A DNA stretch of 64,000 bases from Lycorma delicatula (Eukaryota; Arthropoda; Insecta; Hemiptera; Fulgoridae): the NCBI RefSeq assembly GCF_047948215.1, contig NC_134456.1, forward strand, positions 85,452,515-85,516,514, read 5' to 3'. Made by a program: the position numbers and the translations under genes. Positions 10,657 to 21,141 of this stretch are shown here, one piece after another. Numbering within the stretch: position 1 is the first letter of the stretch; each line of letters opens with the position of its first letter. The notes under the pieces are model-generated. The model worked only from the letters and a program-made list of their open reading frames with translations, ran no database searches and was not told the DNA's origin.

Positions 10657-11396
10657 GTGTACGGAAACGCTTCGTTTATTTGATATCTTCCATTTTGTAC
10701 TTTTAACATAAAAATTTACTTCTCAGGAATGATTAATCGTATTAAACAGAAGTTTCGTAATGCTAGGATACCTAGAGGCTTATTTGTATAAAAATAATGA
10801 ACCCTTATTTCTCAATCCATTTCAAAATGGTGGCCATGTAAACCTTTTTATCGTTAATATCTTGGCAACCGCTGATTTATTTAAATGTCATGTTATAAAA
10901 AAATGTTAAGAGTTTTGTAAAAAAGAAAATTACACCATATTTATTAATATCCGTTCATAAATAACAAAGTTACGACGGCAAAAGTTGTTGAAATGTGTCG
11001 CTAGATAAAAAAACCAGTTTTCATTTTATCACGAATAAAATAAAATAATTTTATTAATGTTATAATAATATTACAATAAAATAAAATATTATTGAAATCA
11101 TGAAAATATTAAGATTAATTTAAGGCAAATAATGACCACAAAACGCTTAACATTTTTTGTGATAATATAACATTTAACTAAACCAGCGGCTGCAAAGATA
11201 TTAAAGATAAACATGGCCGCCGTTTTGAAACAGGTTGAGAGATCAGGTGCATTAGTTTTATAACAAGTAAACCTTTAGGTATCCTAGCAGTATACGAAAT
11301 TTCAGCTCGATACGATTAACCATTTCTGAGAAATAAATTTTTATGTTAAAAATAGAAAACGGCGGATAGCCGGTAAACTAAGCGTTTCCGGACGTA
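10657..11396. mobile_element. Foldback element with ~270-bp imperfect inverted repeats
   Basis: Left arm (10657-10930) and right arm (11140-11396) are reverse complements over nearly their whole length. Paired landmarks are GGAAACGCTT / AAGCGTTTCC at the tips, TTTTAACATAAAAATTTA / TAAATTTTTATGTTAAAA, CTAGGATACCTA / TAGGTATCCTAG, GGTGGCCATGT / ACATGGCCGCC, and AAAAATGTTAAG / CTTAACATTTTTT. The central ~210 bp is AT-rich. It has no coding capacity, so it is a MITE-like or foldback DNA transposon. Arm divergence suggests moderate age. The exact target duplication is unclear, possibly TA. Confidence 0.8.
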
Positions 11397-11934
11397 TTTT
11401 ATGAAGTTTTTTCTTTATTTCAGTGTGGGAGACCATCCACTGAATCTTTTCAAAGGTTTCATAAGTAAGTTGGGTATACTCTGTATATCCAAGCTTTTGA
11501 CTAATTTTTTACTTCGTCAAAGAGGGGTATGACGCTACCAATATTTTTTAATAATGAGTAGAGAGAAAAATCCTATCAAAAATACTGGTAATCTAATAAA
11601 TTGTTATTATAAAAATATCTTGTATTTCAAATCGCATGTTAATCCTTTATTATAATTTTATATAAAACAGTTAATTAAAACACGCAAAATTAATTAAAAT
11701 ACACTTGCTGAAGTTAATTTGTGATTTGTTTGAATGAGTTTGAATATTCAACAGTTCAGTATCAAAATAACATTTGTGTTGGTAAAAAATTAATTTTTCC
11801 GCGAGTAAAATTTCTAAAAAAACCGTTCAATTGTTAACCCGAAATAATTTACCTAAAATAAAAATCGTATCAGATAACTGGAAGCTATCGAAATATTTGT
11901 ATGAGAAACCGTTATTTGCAACCGTACAATTTAT
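11397..11934. other. AT-rich spacer, nothing recognised
   Basis: No repeat from this window and no credible frame is seen here. Confidence 0.45.
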
Positions 11935-12125
11935 GAACACTAGATAGACCGATGTTTGGTGGGTTGAATCGTCGAACTGGTCGGTTAAATGGTCGGCCTG
12001 AGACTGTTCAAGACTACACTTCATTTACATTCATACATATCACCCTTATTCATCCTCTGAAGTAATACCTGATTGATAATTCCCAGAGGCTAAACAGGAA
12101 AAAGAAAAAAAGAAAGACTGATGTT
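11935..12125 (+). repeat. SINE-2, head-less partial copy
   Basis: It matches the body and tail of the full SINE at 34752-35059: CACTAGATAG, GTCGGCCTGAGACTG, AAGACTACACTTCATTTACA, CATCCTCTGAAG and GAGGCTAAACAGGAAAAAG. The tRNA-like head is missing. The tail is A-rich (to about 12125). Confidence 0.8.
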
Positions 12126-13172
12126 TAGTATACCGAAAAAAAAGAGATTCAAAGTTTCAACATTACTTATACTTAATATGACTTTAAATCTAGACACTTC
12201 TTTCTCTCTTATTAATAGTTTTATATAGATAAATAAAATAAAAACGATAAAATTGAAATTGTCCCATTAAAGTAATGGAACAGTAACAGACTTCGAAAAT
12301 TGTAGAATGTACAAAGGAAAACCAGCAGCAATCAAAATAAAGAAGTCCTAATCAAGATTTTCCGTTTGGGAGTCGAATGAATTTCCGCCAATAACTCAAA
12401 AACAAGACTGAACAAAAAGAAAAAAAAAACGATAACGGGATTTATTTACAGTAACGGTTAAACTTCTTATGAAAGGTCGCGACTTTTTATTCACTAAAAA
12501 AACTTACACTAAGACGATAACCGCAAAAAAATCGTTTCTATAAATAAAACTGCATAACAAAGCGATATAATCGCTTAGAAATGCTGTAATACTTTTTATT
12601 TTTTTTTTTTTAATAAAAATGCTTTTTTCACTGTTCATTAACTGACACGTTTGGATGTTTTTACTCTTTTCTCACCACGCAAAATGAAACATTCTTCTCC
12701 AACAAACAACCAGAAAACGTACGTACGTCAGTTTCGTCTTTATTTGTCTGATAGTGCACGTGTCTAATTTTTTCTCGTCAACAAAAATGAAACCAACATT
12801 TTTCAGCCAACATATTTACTCAGATGGCGAAAGCTATCAGGGTTCAGAAAATACTAGAATATGAATGAAAAGGTTAATAAATTATAATGTAAATAGAATA
12901 TGAATATAATATAATAATGAATAATGATCTTTAATTATTAACAAGAATAATAATAAAGATATTTATATTTCTTGTGTATTATTATGATGAAGGATAAACA
13001 GAATAAAATTACAGATGGATCACCCGGTTAATAAATAATTTATTTATTCCAATGTGTACGTTGCAATCTGTTCAACTAGCGAACAACAGTTTCAAATACT
13101 TTCAGAAATTTTTGAAAATAGATTGTTGAATTTGAGAATAATAATAAAACTTGTAAATTATGTTATTTTCGA
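12126..13172. other. AT-rich spacer, nothing recognised
   Basis: No recognisable reading frame or repeat family. Short simple runs only. Confidence 0.45.
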
Positions 13173-14328
13173 ATGGTCTCTATATTAAAAGACTTCATCT
13201 CTTCTGGCAGATTAGGAAACTGGAAGTTGCACGTACATTGTATTCAGCTAATGATTACATTATTTCATGCATCAGGACATTTTCCTAATGCCAAGGATTG
13301 TCAAATTTATTTACAAGACATGAAAGAACTACAGACTACAATGGATCCTGCAGGGTGTGAGAAGTTCACGAAGGTATACTTTACAGCTAAGCATTCAAAT
13401 TATTTTTGTTCTGGCATTCCTACTGGCCAGACGATTTAACAAATGAACAAACATTGATGAAATCAATGTGTATAGAAGGAGGTCCTTTTAAATGTGGTGT
13501 CACTGAAAGCATTGTATATTAATGGATCAAAGATGTGATTTAAACTAAAGATATAATTGAAAGGATAGAAATATTTTATAATATATCATTTAAAAAAAGT
13601 CATTAACACAGTGATTCCGTAGACGCTCGGATAGAAAGAGATGACATAGATGTTAAAATAAAATTGGATAAATTTATTTACACATCATAGCCCTTTTCTT
13701 GATACAAATGCTATTTTGTCGATTGCAACCTGAGTTAATTAGTGATGAAACAATAAATTGTTTTAACGCTTGCAAAGAATGCATGAAGATGTAAAAAAAA
13801 AAAAAACGGAGGGTCAAAATTTAAAACATTTTAAATTATCCAAAAAAGATAAATTCAATTTTTTATTGTCAAAAAATAATATTAAAGTTAAAGACGATTT
13901 TGTTCTAGTTGATCCGTTATTGCTATTTCAGCGAATCTGCATTCTGAAAAAATCCAATGAAGAACTGAAAACTTATATGAATTATGAATTAGAACCTTAT
14001 CCTCTCGCTCTCTATGAAGATGGTCATTTGCAAAAGATAAAAAATCAACGTTATAGAACTATTTCCAGAAGTCTCTATAACTATTCATGGTGTAAAAAAT
14101 TTTAATTTTATCACTGATGGAGGTTTGTTGTTACACCGATGTAAGTGGTAATTAGAAGAAAAAATGGGAACAACATATAATCATGTAAATAGTGATTACA
14201 TATTGAAGAATAATTAACGGCAGAAGTGTGTATATAGTATTTGACAATTATAAAAAATACAGCATAAAATCAGTCTAGAGAAATCGTCGTACACTCAAAA
14301 ATAAGTGTGCAGATGTCAAGATTCAAAA
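13173..14328 (+). pseudogene. Decayed copy of an unnamed insect multicopy protein family
   Basis: Collinear coding debris runs through several frames. The first piece (13173-13436, 88 codons) has SSGRLGNWKLHVHCIQLMI, FHASGHFPNAKDC and MDPAGCEKF. A broken middle (13440-13770) has EQTLMKSM, GGPFKCGVTESIV and SVDARIERDD. Another open piece (13770-14102, 111 codons) has FKLSKKDKFNFLLSKNN, DPLLLFQRI and YELEPYPLALYEDG. A tail (14105-14328) has FITDGGLLLHR, FDNYKKYSIKSV and KCADVKIQN. I remember this order from uncharacterised, repeated insect proteins. The FITDGG...FD-Y part suggests a PIN-like acidic nuclease fold, but that is inference. At least four disruptions are present. A SINE lies directly after it. 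Confidence 0.55.
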
Positions 14329-14340
14329 CTAGTGAATAAT

Positions 14341-14473
14341 GCCGGAATATGGAGGTTCCGGGTTCGAGTCTCGGTCAGGCATGACATTTTCACACACGCT
14401 ACAAATAATTTATTTCATCCTCTGAAGCAATACCTAACGGTGGTCCCGCAGGTTAAAAAAAACAAAATAAATA
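14341..14473 (+). mobile_element. SINE-1 variant with internally deleted head
   Basis: It starts with GCCGG like other SINE-1 copies, then goes almost straight to GGAGGTTCCGGGTTCGAGTC (Pol III B box), so the A-box region is deleted. The tail has CATCCTCTGAAGCAATACC, CTAACGGTGGTCCC and an A run. The flanks AAACTAGTGAATAAT (14326-14340) and AAATTAGTGAACAAT (14474-14488) match at 13 of 15 positions, a good target-site duplication. Confidence 0.8.
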
Positions 14474-14504
14474 AAATTAGTGAACAATAAACAAACCCCT
14501 TCCC

Positions 14505-14645
14505 TATGGCCCAATGGGATGAGGATGTATGACACGTAAAGGAGTTGTAGTCTTGTGCAGGCTCAGGCCGACCATTCCTGAGATGTGTGATTAATTGAAT
14601 ACTAATTACCAAATTACACCGGTATCCACTGTCTAGTATTCAAAT
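14505..14645 (-). repeat. SINE-2, head-less partial copy (minus)
   Basis: Reverse-complement match to the SINE-2 body: GTTGTAGTCTTGTGCAG, GGCCGACCATTCCTGAGATG, ACCGGTATCCACTGTCTAG and TATTCAAATCCGTATAAAAA. It ends at the point where the tRNA-like head would begin. Confidence 0.8.
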
Positions 14646-15404
14646 CCGTATAAAAATACCCCGTATAAAAGTACCAGTCTTTCAAAATTTATCAAAAAAT
14701 GGTTTAGAAAAAAACATGAAAAAACTAGTAACTACTCAATCGTTAAGTGCACCATCTATTTAGAGTTATTTCAAGTTATATTTTTTTCAAGTTTCGTGCA
14801 AAAACTTGAAAAAGTTTTGGCGAGTTTTCAGCGACCTAGGCGTGGCAGCGAATTGCAGCCTAGACGAAGTAAATTTTAATTTATAAATGTTATATATATT
14901 TTTAGTACTTGACGGGGTGCGCCTACCCATTTTAGTAAATATATGACAAGTGAGCGGTTGGGATATCTAAGTCGGTGTTGTATGGCATCGCGCTTAGTCC
15001 GCTCACGCTGTTAGGTAAGCTCTAAAAGCTATTTAGGACACTGGTCGCTAAACTGTTTCGAGGCTCAGTAGCCGTTTGTGGCACAGACATTCGGCCTTAT
15101 TCTTTAGGATGACCGAATGGGGTAATGACGGGAGAAATGCCAAGCACTTCATTAAAAATTATTTCATTTGAAAGTGAGATACGATCTTCCAATTCGTTAA
15201 TAAAGTAGACAGTTACACAATTGCTGAAATATTAGTTATTAACATCAAATATTTATAAAATTATTAATTTAAAAATCTTTCCTGAAATATTAGGATAGAG
15301 TAAAATTCATGTAAATAATAAATACATGTCTTCAAATAAATACATGTCTTATATCTATCTATCTATCTATCTAATAACTACGTTTTTTAAAATTATTATG
15401 ATGC
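14646..15404. other. Spacer with a moderately GC-rich block
   Basis: A less AT-rich stretch at about 14820-15130 holds GACGGGGTGCGCCTACCC and TGAGCGGTTGGGATATC. It has no long frame and I cannot identify it. A (TATC)n run lies at about 15353-15372. Confidence 0.4.
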
Positions 15405-16330
15405 AACCATCAACAAAATGAACAATAGATGTTTCACCAAATATGATGTGGACACCACATGACTTCCTTTTTTTTTTCTCTTTTTTTTTACCGCCGGGTC
15501 CGTATTCAAACAATTCATTCCGCAGAGGATGAGATGAATGATGAATGTTTTGAAGCGTGTGTGAAAAATGCCATGCCCTGACCGGGATTCGAACCCAGGA
15601 CCTCCGGGTGAAAGGCCGAGACGCTACCACTCGCGCCACGGAGGCCGGCACATGACTTCCTTGAACGCCTATTAAATTACATATGCACATTTTTTTAAAT
15701 GAAAAGTGCATACAATTTTATTTTGTTAATAGCTTCTGATATTTTTTCATATATCTTTTTTTATTGTTATTATTGAATTATTATTTATCGTAAAGATTTT
15801 TTTACAATCAGAGGTTAATAATTATTAATAAATCAATATATTTAAATTTAAAAAAAATAAAGTTAAAAAAAGGAGATGAAGTCTGATTCGAACCGATGTG
15901 CCTTCCCCTTATAAGATCCAAATATTTCATTAATTAAAAATTTATTTTCTATAACTCTGGTACAATGAATATAAGTTCCACTTAAGATAGATACATCGCT
16001 GAAAAGCTCTCAATGAGGGCTTATTATTACAATTAAGAAAAAGTCCAAAATCCAATTTTGGAATTTTTTGAACAATTTTGGTTCAGCCGATAGCAATCAA
16101 AAGGGGAGGTGCACAACTAGATGATACAACAGTCCTAAATCCAAAACCTCAACATCCGACGGCTAATCGTTTTTGAGTTATTGGTGATACGTACTTATGT
16201 ATGTACATACATGCGTACGTACAAACGTCACGCCGAAACTAGTCAAAATGTATATTTCCGTTGAAATCTGAAAAATGAAATTTTTCGCGATCACAATAGT
16301 TTACTTTACTTCGTACAAGGAAGTAAAAAG
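15405..16330 (+). repeat. Family A dispersed repeat, copy 2 (near full length)
   Basis: It begins around GATGTTTCACCAAATATGAT (15429) and ends with CTTCGTACAAGGAAGTAAAA (about 16310-16329), the same end as copy 3 at 42100-42121. The left part is interrupted by a SINE at 15470-15649. Removing the SINE restores collinearity with copy 3. No reading frame is conserved between copies. Copy 3 has a perfect 3'-terminal hairpin at the same end, while here the first arm is mutated. Confidence 0.85.
15470..15649 (-). mobile_element. SINE-1, full length, inserted in family A
   Basis: The minus-strand element reads GCCGGCCTCCGTGGCGCGAG, then a Pol III A box (TGGCGCGAGTGG), then GTTCGAATCCCGGTCAGG (B box GGTTCGAATCC), and ends in a poly-A run (plus-strand T run near 15470-15490). 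The 13-bp target duplication ACATGACTTCCTT lies at 15457-15469 and 15650-15662. The matching empty site is visible in family A copy 3 at about 41370-41385. It is a tRNA-derived SINE mobilised by a LINE. Confidence 0.93.
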
Positions 16331-17029
16331 AGCAAAATTTTGGAAATAATAGCTTTTCCATAAAATTCTCAAAAATATGGAGAATTTTTAACAACAAAGA
16401 AAAGTAACCTTTAAAGTAGTAAAACCAAAAATAATTAAAAAAAAAGATTCTAACAAATAAATTAAAACTTTAAAAGGAATGAAAGCAGGGATTTTTATCA
16501 AATATTTAAATAAAAATTAAATCGATACTAAAGCTCCGAATCTCGAGTTCAAAAAAATAAATTTAATTTTAAGTATTAAAAAAAAATATTGAAAAATATT
16601 TTTAATTATCTGCTAAATTCCGAAATTGTCAAAAACAAAAAAAAAGTTTTTCAGATCTAGAATCCGAACTCAAAAATGCAGAACCAATTATTAAAGTAAT
16701 GAAATTCTCACATCCTGAGAATGTTATCGAATATCTTGTGCTTTCTTAATGCCTCTTTATGTATCATAAAGTCATTGTAAATGACTTTAAAATCATTGCT
16801 TTCAGGTACTAATAACAAACCAACGTTGTGCTAAAAAACAAAAACAAAAAAAGTCTCCGATAAGATTTGATAAAAGCAAAACTTCTGAAATTAGCAAATG
16901 AAAAACATACGACCACTAGAATAAAAATTGTTTTCAAATATATGCAAAGAATAGAAGATCCCTGAAGAATAACAAAATGTATCGATACATATCCTATATA
17001 AGAAAGGAGATTATATAATATTACAGATC
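16331..17029. other. AT-rich spacer, nothing recognised
   Basis: A-rich sequence with AAAAATATT-type words. No frame or family could be assigned. Confidence 0.4.
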
Positions 17030-18930
17030 CTTTTCCTTTTTGTTACTTAAGATATATACTCGTAAAATACTATACAAAGCCCTTCAAGCAAGAACAGATC
17101 ATAAAAATAAACAAATCGGAAAATACCAGGGTGGTTTTAGAAAGGCCAAATTCTGTCTAGAATAGAGCTTTGGTAAAAAAATCCTTAATTAAATTCAGAA
17201 TGATTAAGAACGAGGAATAAATGATGGTATGTTTAGATCTCAAAAAAAAGCATACTATTCTTTTAATCGGGAATCGGTAATCCATATTTTAACAGATGAG
17301 AGTCAAGACAAAAATAAAAATACAATAAACGGACAAATAAAAAAAAAAACTAATTTATGGGTGAAATATCTGATTCTTTTGATATAAAACTAGAGTAATA
17401 GAAACGGATGGTCTATCTCAGTTTCTCTTCGATTACGTTTTGTATATAGTCATCAAAGAATGGAGAAAAAAACCAAAAAATAAAGATTATTAGACTGAAA
17501 TGTAACAAAAATAAATTAGAAAAAGTTTGTTTTATATTGCTGATGATCTGGCCATAATTGCAAATAATTTTAACGTAACCAAAATACAAATAAAATATTA
17601 AAAAGCTGACACAGTTAGCCACGTGACTTTAGCGTCACATGGCTTTTTTCTGATGCACGGATTACAAACACATACACACCACAACTTTATTTAAAATATT
17701 TATAATTTTATTCAAATATAATATTTTTTGTACAGCTGTAGGTCAGTGCTACACTAGCGCTCCTTGTATGTGATAGGGAGTACCATTGACGCAGTATACC
17801 CACTTAACCACTAGTTTAGAGCATTTTTTGGGTGCAATTTTGAACATTTTTTGTAAATATTGTTTTTTAATTATTACCAAATATGTCTAAGAAAAATAAG
17901 ATCTTAATTAGGCGAAATCTCGAGATACTGAGGGTGATGTTATTTTACAACCTCATCCCCTTGACCTTTAAGTTAAAAATTTAATGTCATCAATGTCCTA
18001 TGTACAGAAGAAATCTGAAAAAATTGGGTCAAAATCGGCCCAGTAGTTCTGGAGATATAAGGTGTGAGACGATGAACACATTCGGGGTCATACGAACATC
18101 CAGAAAATTTCCATCCGGTTTTTTGATATTTTAGGTTTCCTTAGGTGTGAAAACGTCAAGATCCGGTGAAAACCGCATATGCCTAAATTGGACTGATTAC
18201 AATACTTTCCCTTCTACAGCTATAGCTTTGCTATAATGCTAGATGGAAAAGTAAAAACAAACACAGCAATATCTTCAAATATCTTATGAAAAAATTGAAT
18301 GCATGACCGTTATAAAAAGTAAGCTTAGAAATATAATAACAAGATAAAATCAAAGTAGTTGAAAGATTTAAATACCTTGGTAAAATATTACAAAATAATG
18401 CTATAAAAAATGTAAACTTAGAAACCGAAACAAATAAAACGGAATTAATAAATCGGTTGATAATATTTCGATTTTTTAGTTAAAAAACAATAATAAATCC
18501 TAAATGTTTTACTTTTGTAAAAACAATGACGCTAGCAAATAAAATAAAAATACACTGAAGGTAAGTAAAGAAAATAATGAAATTAAACAAAACAAAATTA
18601 CAAACTCAAAATTCTTTGAACATTTAAAAAATTATTTAGAACAGATTAAACAAGATATTAACTTCTTATAACTTACGAGCAAACCTAATCGGTTTAAAGA
18701 CATGGAAGAACTAGATTTAAATGAAGATAAAATTTGTATAAAGAAATATTTGGTAATAAAATACAAAATTTAAAGGAAAAATCAAGAGAAAAATAAGGCA
18801 GCTCTAGAATTGAGAAAACAAAACAGAATGAATGAAAACAAGAAAGAATGAAAAACTTTGGTAAAACATGAAAGCTAAAAAAAAAACAAAATGTAAACTG
18901 AAATCTTTTAACGTATTCTAGACAAAGAAA
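17030..18930 (+). pseudogene. RTE-type LINE (family 2), RT to C-terminus, split by family B
   Basis: Broken frames give an RT in order. ALQARTDHKNKQIGKYQGGF (about 17085-17145) holds a degraded Y-Q-x-G-F-R-K block. Then come MVCLDLKKKHT, GDGLSQFLFDYVL-like sequence near 17400, KEWRKKPKN (17455) and IADDLAIIANN (about 17538-17570), which is the catalytic box with its Ala retained. The frame is interrupted at 17614 by a family B element. It resumes at about 18261 with ISYEKIECMTVIKS and FKYLGK. C-terminal debris (NKIQNLK, IEKTKQNE) continues to about 18930. Many stops are present. It is the same family as at 3700 and 38900. Confidence 0.7.
17615..18260 (+). mobile_element. Family B element inserted in a LINE
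   Basis: Collinear LINE debris lies on both sides, so this is an insertion of about 646 bp. ACACAG occurs at 17609-17614 and 18261-18266, a possible 6-bp target duplication. It starts with a near-perfect hairpin at 17618-17643 (GCCACGTGAC / GTCACATGGC). It shares blocks with copy 1 (540-1015) and, in its last 150 bp, with 2610-2740. It ends after CTATAGCTTTGCTATA-like sequence. It is non-coding and non-autonomous, of unknown class. Confidence 0.7.
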
Positions 18931-19984
18931 AGCCAACGTATGGAGAAAAGAAATTGGTTAATTTAATAATTTTTTTACAAAAACAATGTAGAATCTCGGT
19001 AATAAAGAATAATTAATCAGATAAATAATAAATCAAATAATTTTTTTTTTATTTTGTTTTTAACTGCATACAAACTTTATAATTTTTTTAAAAATGAAAT
19101 TCAATTTTTTATTTTAAATGAAATACCACAAATTTAATTATTTTTTTATCAATTGATTAAATAATCGTTTGGTTTTTTAAATATAGCACAGAATTCCACT
19201 CACGTAAATATGATTTTATCATTGAATTATGTAAGATTAAAATATAAATAATAGCTTCTTTTGTTTTATAAAAGTAAAACGAAGCCAAGAATTTTTTTTT
19301 ATTTAAAAAAAACACAAAGAAAAGTAATTGTAAATTAATAATAAATATTTGTTCAATTAATCAAGTTTATTCAATACAATTATTATTAACATAATATAAA
19401 TACGCAGAACGTATGGAAATAACTATTGTTGGACAATTTTATATTTATTTTTTTTAATTAACATACGATCCGGCTATCCTTTACAGCACCTCTCTTCGAA
19501 AGCATGCTATGTATTAGTTTTTTCCACGAATAGAAAAATTATTATTAGACTTACTTGTATGTTTTGTTAGACATCAGGATAAATCCTTGTTAAATTGGCA
19601 TAAAGTGTAATCCTGCCTTCTTCAGTCGACCGAGGAAATTAACAAGCTCAATGGACCCAATTGAACGACAAAATGGAAGGGGAAAAGGTCTACTATAGTA
19701 TCACAGTATAAAAATGTAACAATAGTACTAATACTATAACAGCCGCATTGAATTGTAAACGGTCAAACGAGGGTGGCGTCTCATTCAATTCAATCGTAAA
19801 CGCCTCTACTATGTAGAATGAAGCGATTACTTCACGAAATTTATCGTTGTAACATTACCAACATTTACAAATATTTTTTATGAAATATTTCCAAGAATGC
19901 AATGATTAATAATTACTGCATAAGGTAATGTTTTAGATAATTTCTAAAAGTAAAAAAACTATTATCGTGTGCGACTTGATCAGG
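18931..19984. other. AT-rich spacer, nothing recognised
   Basis: Very AT-rich to about 19440, then mixed composition. No frame or repeat family was recognised. Confidence 0.45.
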
Positions 19985-20612
19985 ATATTGAGAGATTGCA
20001 CCTGCGCGAGCCGCTTCCGGTTTCTCGCAACTCTTAATGACTGGGCCCACACTTCCGACCCGTATAACAGGATGGAATGTACCGTGGACATCAGCAATCG
20101 CCGTCTGCTGGCCTTCGGTCCGCCGACATTCGCCATAAGCCGGCTGAGAGCAGTTACGGCTCTCGCAGCTTTGTCGGCGGCTGTACGAAGATGCTCAGCA
20201 AAGCTGAGTTTCCGGTCAATCATCATACCGAGGTACTTTGCGGCCGGATTGGTCTCGACAACCTCTACTCCGACCCGCAGGGAGAGAAGGGTGTCCATAC
20301 GTTTCTTCGTGAGAACTACGATCTCCGTTTTGCTGAGAGCTAGAGACAATCTATGATCGTCCAGCCAGGCACCGACTCTGTGCATGGCCCGACTGAGCCT
20401 CAGTTGGGCGCGTTCCACGTCGCGGTCTGCTACAAGTAGCGCAACGTCGTCAGCGTACCCAACCAATGCAGAGTCTTCAGGCATCTCCAGCCTCAGCAAG
20501 CCATCGTAGACGGCGTTCCAAAGGTCGGGGCCGAGAATCGACCCCTGCGCCGCCCCTGACGTGATCGTAGTCCTACGCCAGCCTGCTGCGGTCTCGTAAA
20601 TCAGACCGCGGT
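19985..20612 (-). pseudogene. R1-type LINE reverse transcriptase fragment, GC-rich
   Basis: A long minus-strand frame (about 205 relevant codons) shows SGAAQGSILGPDLWNAVYDG, then GYADDVALLVADRDVERAQL with the intact catalytic YADD box. SLALSKTEIVVLTKKR, AKYLGMMIDRKLSFAEHL and LYGSEVWAQSLR follow. This is the palm and thumb of an R1-type RT. The frame is open throughout, and GC content and codon use (GCG, CTG, GAC) differ sharply from the surroundings, so the copy is probably fairly young. It is truncated on both sides: the N-terminal RT blocks and the C-terminal domain are absent. The upstream edge abuts a (TAA)n run at 20612-20630. The first residues of the translated frame (poly-Tyr) come from that run. 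Confidence 0.85.
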
Positions 20613-20871
20613 AATAATAATAATAATAATAAACAGTGATTACATACAAAACAGAATTTAAAGTAATCGTCAGGATTTATTTACAGGAAGTTAAATATTG
20701 AAAACCAGCATTCTGACCCATTGACAAAAGACCTTAGCAATACTGCTAATCTTAATACTTTTAATCACTAGTCTTACAATAGTACAATAGATAAAGCAAG
20801 TATAAAGTTCTTTCACGAAAATATCTTTGCTGTTCACAAATAAAACTACCCTAACACTTTACGAGTGAAAT

Positions 20872-20914
<43 letters not shown>

Positions 20915-20944
20915 TTTTCAATAATTGTGTAACAGTAACTCGCT
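20613..20944. other. Spacer with (AT)n microsatellite
   Basis: (TAA)n is at 20612-20630 and (AT)n at about 20877-20912. Nothing else was recognised. Confidence 0.7.
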
Positions 20945-21127
20945 TTTATTTTTTATTTATTTATTTTTTTTTTTACCTCCGCGTCCGCAGTCAAGCAATT
21001 CATTCCGCAGAGGATGAGATGAATATTTTTGTAGCGTGTGTGAAAAATGCCACACCTGACCGGGATTCGAACCCAGGACCTCCAGGTGAAAAGCCGAGAC
21101 GCTACCACTCGCGCCACAGAGGCCGGC
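20945..21127 (-). mobile_element. SINE-1, full length
   Basis: Same element as at 15470-15649, minus orientation: a T-rich left end (the A tail), then on the minus strand GCCGGCCTCTGTGGCGCGAG (A-box region) and GGTTCGAATCC (B box). The 14-bp target duplication AACAGTAACTCGCT lies at 20931-20944 and 21128-21141 without mismatch. The perfect duplication indicates a recent insertion. Confidence 0.95.
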
Positions 21128-21141
21128 AACAGTAACTCGCT

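Noticed and set aside
15580..15649. Functional tRNA gene
   Set aside because: A and B boxes are present, but the unit carries a SINE body, an A tail and target duplications, and no cloverleaf was confirmed.
15367..15711. 114-codon minus-strand frame
   Set aside because: It runs through a SINE-1 insertion, so it is not a gene.
18694..18936. 80-codon Phe-rich minus-strand frame
   Set aside because: Antisense of lysine-rich LINE C-terminal debris.
20077..20356. Plus-strand frames of 88 and 129 codons
   Set aside because: Antisense of the R1-type RT, which has clear motifs on the minus strand.
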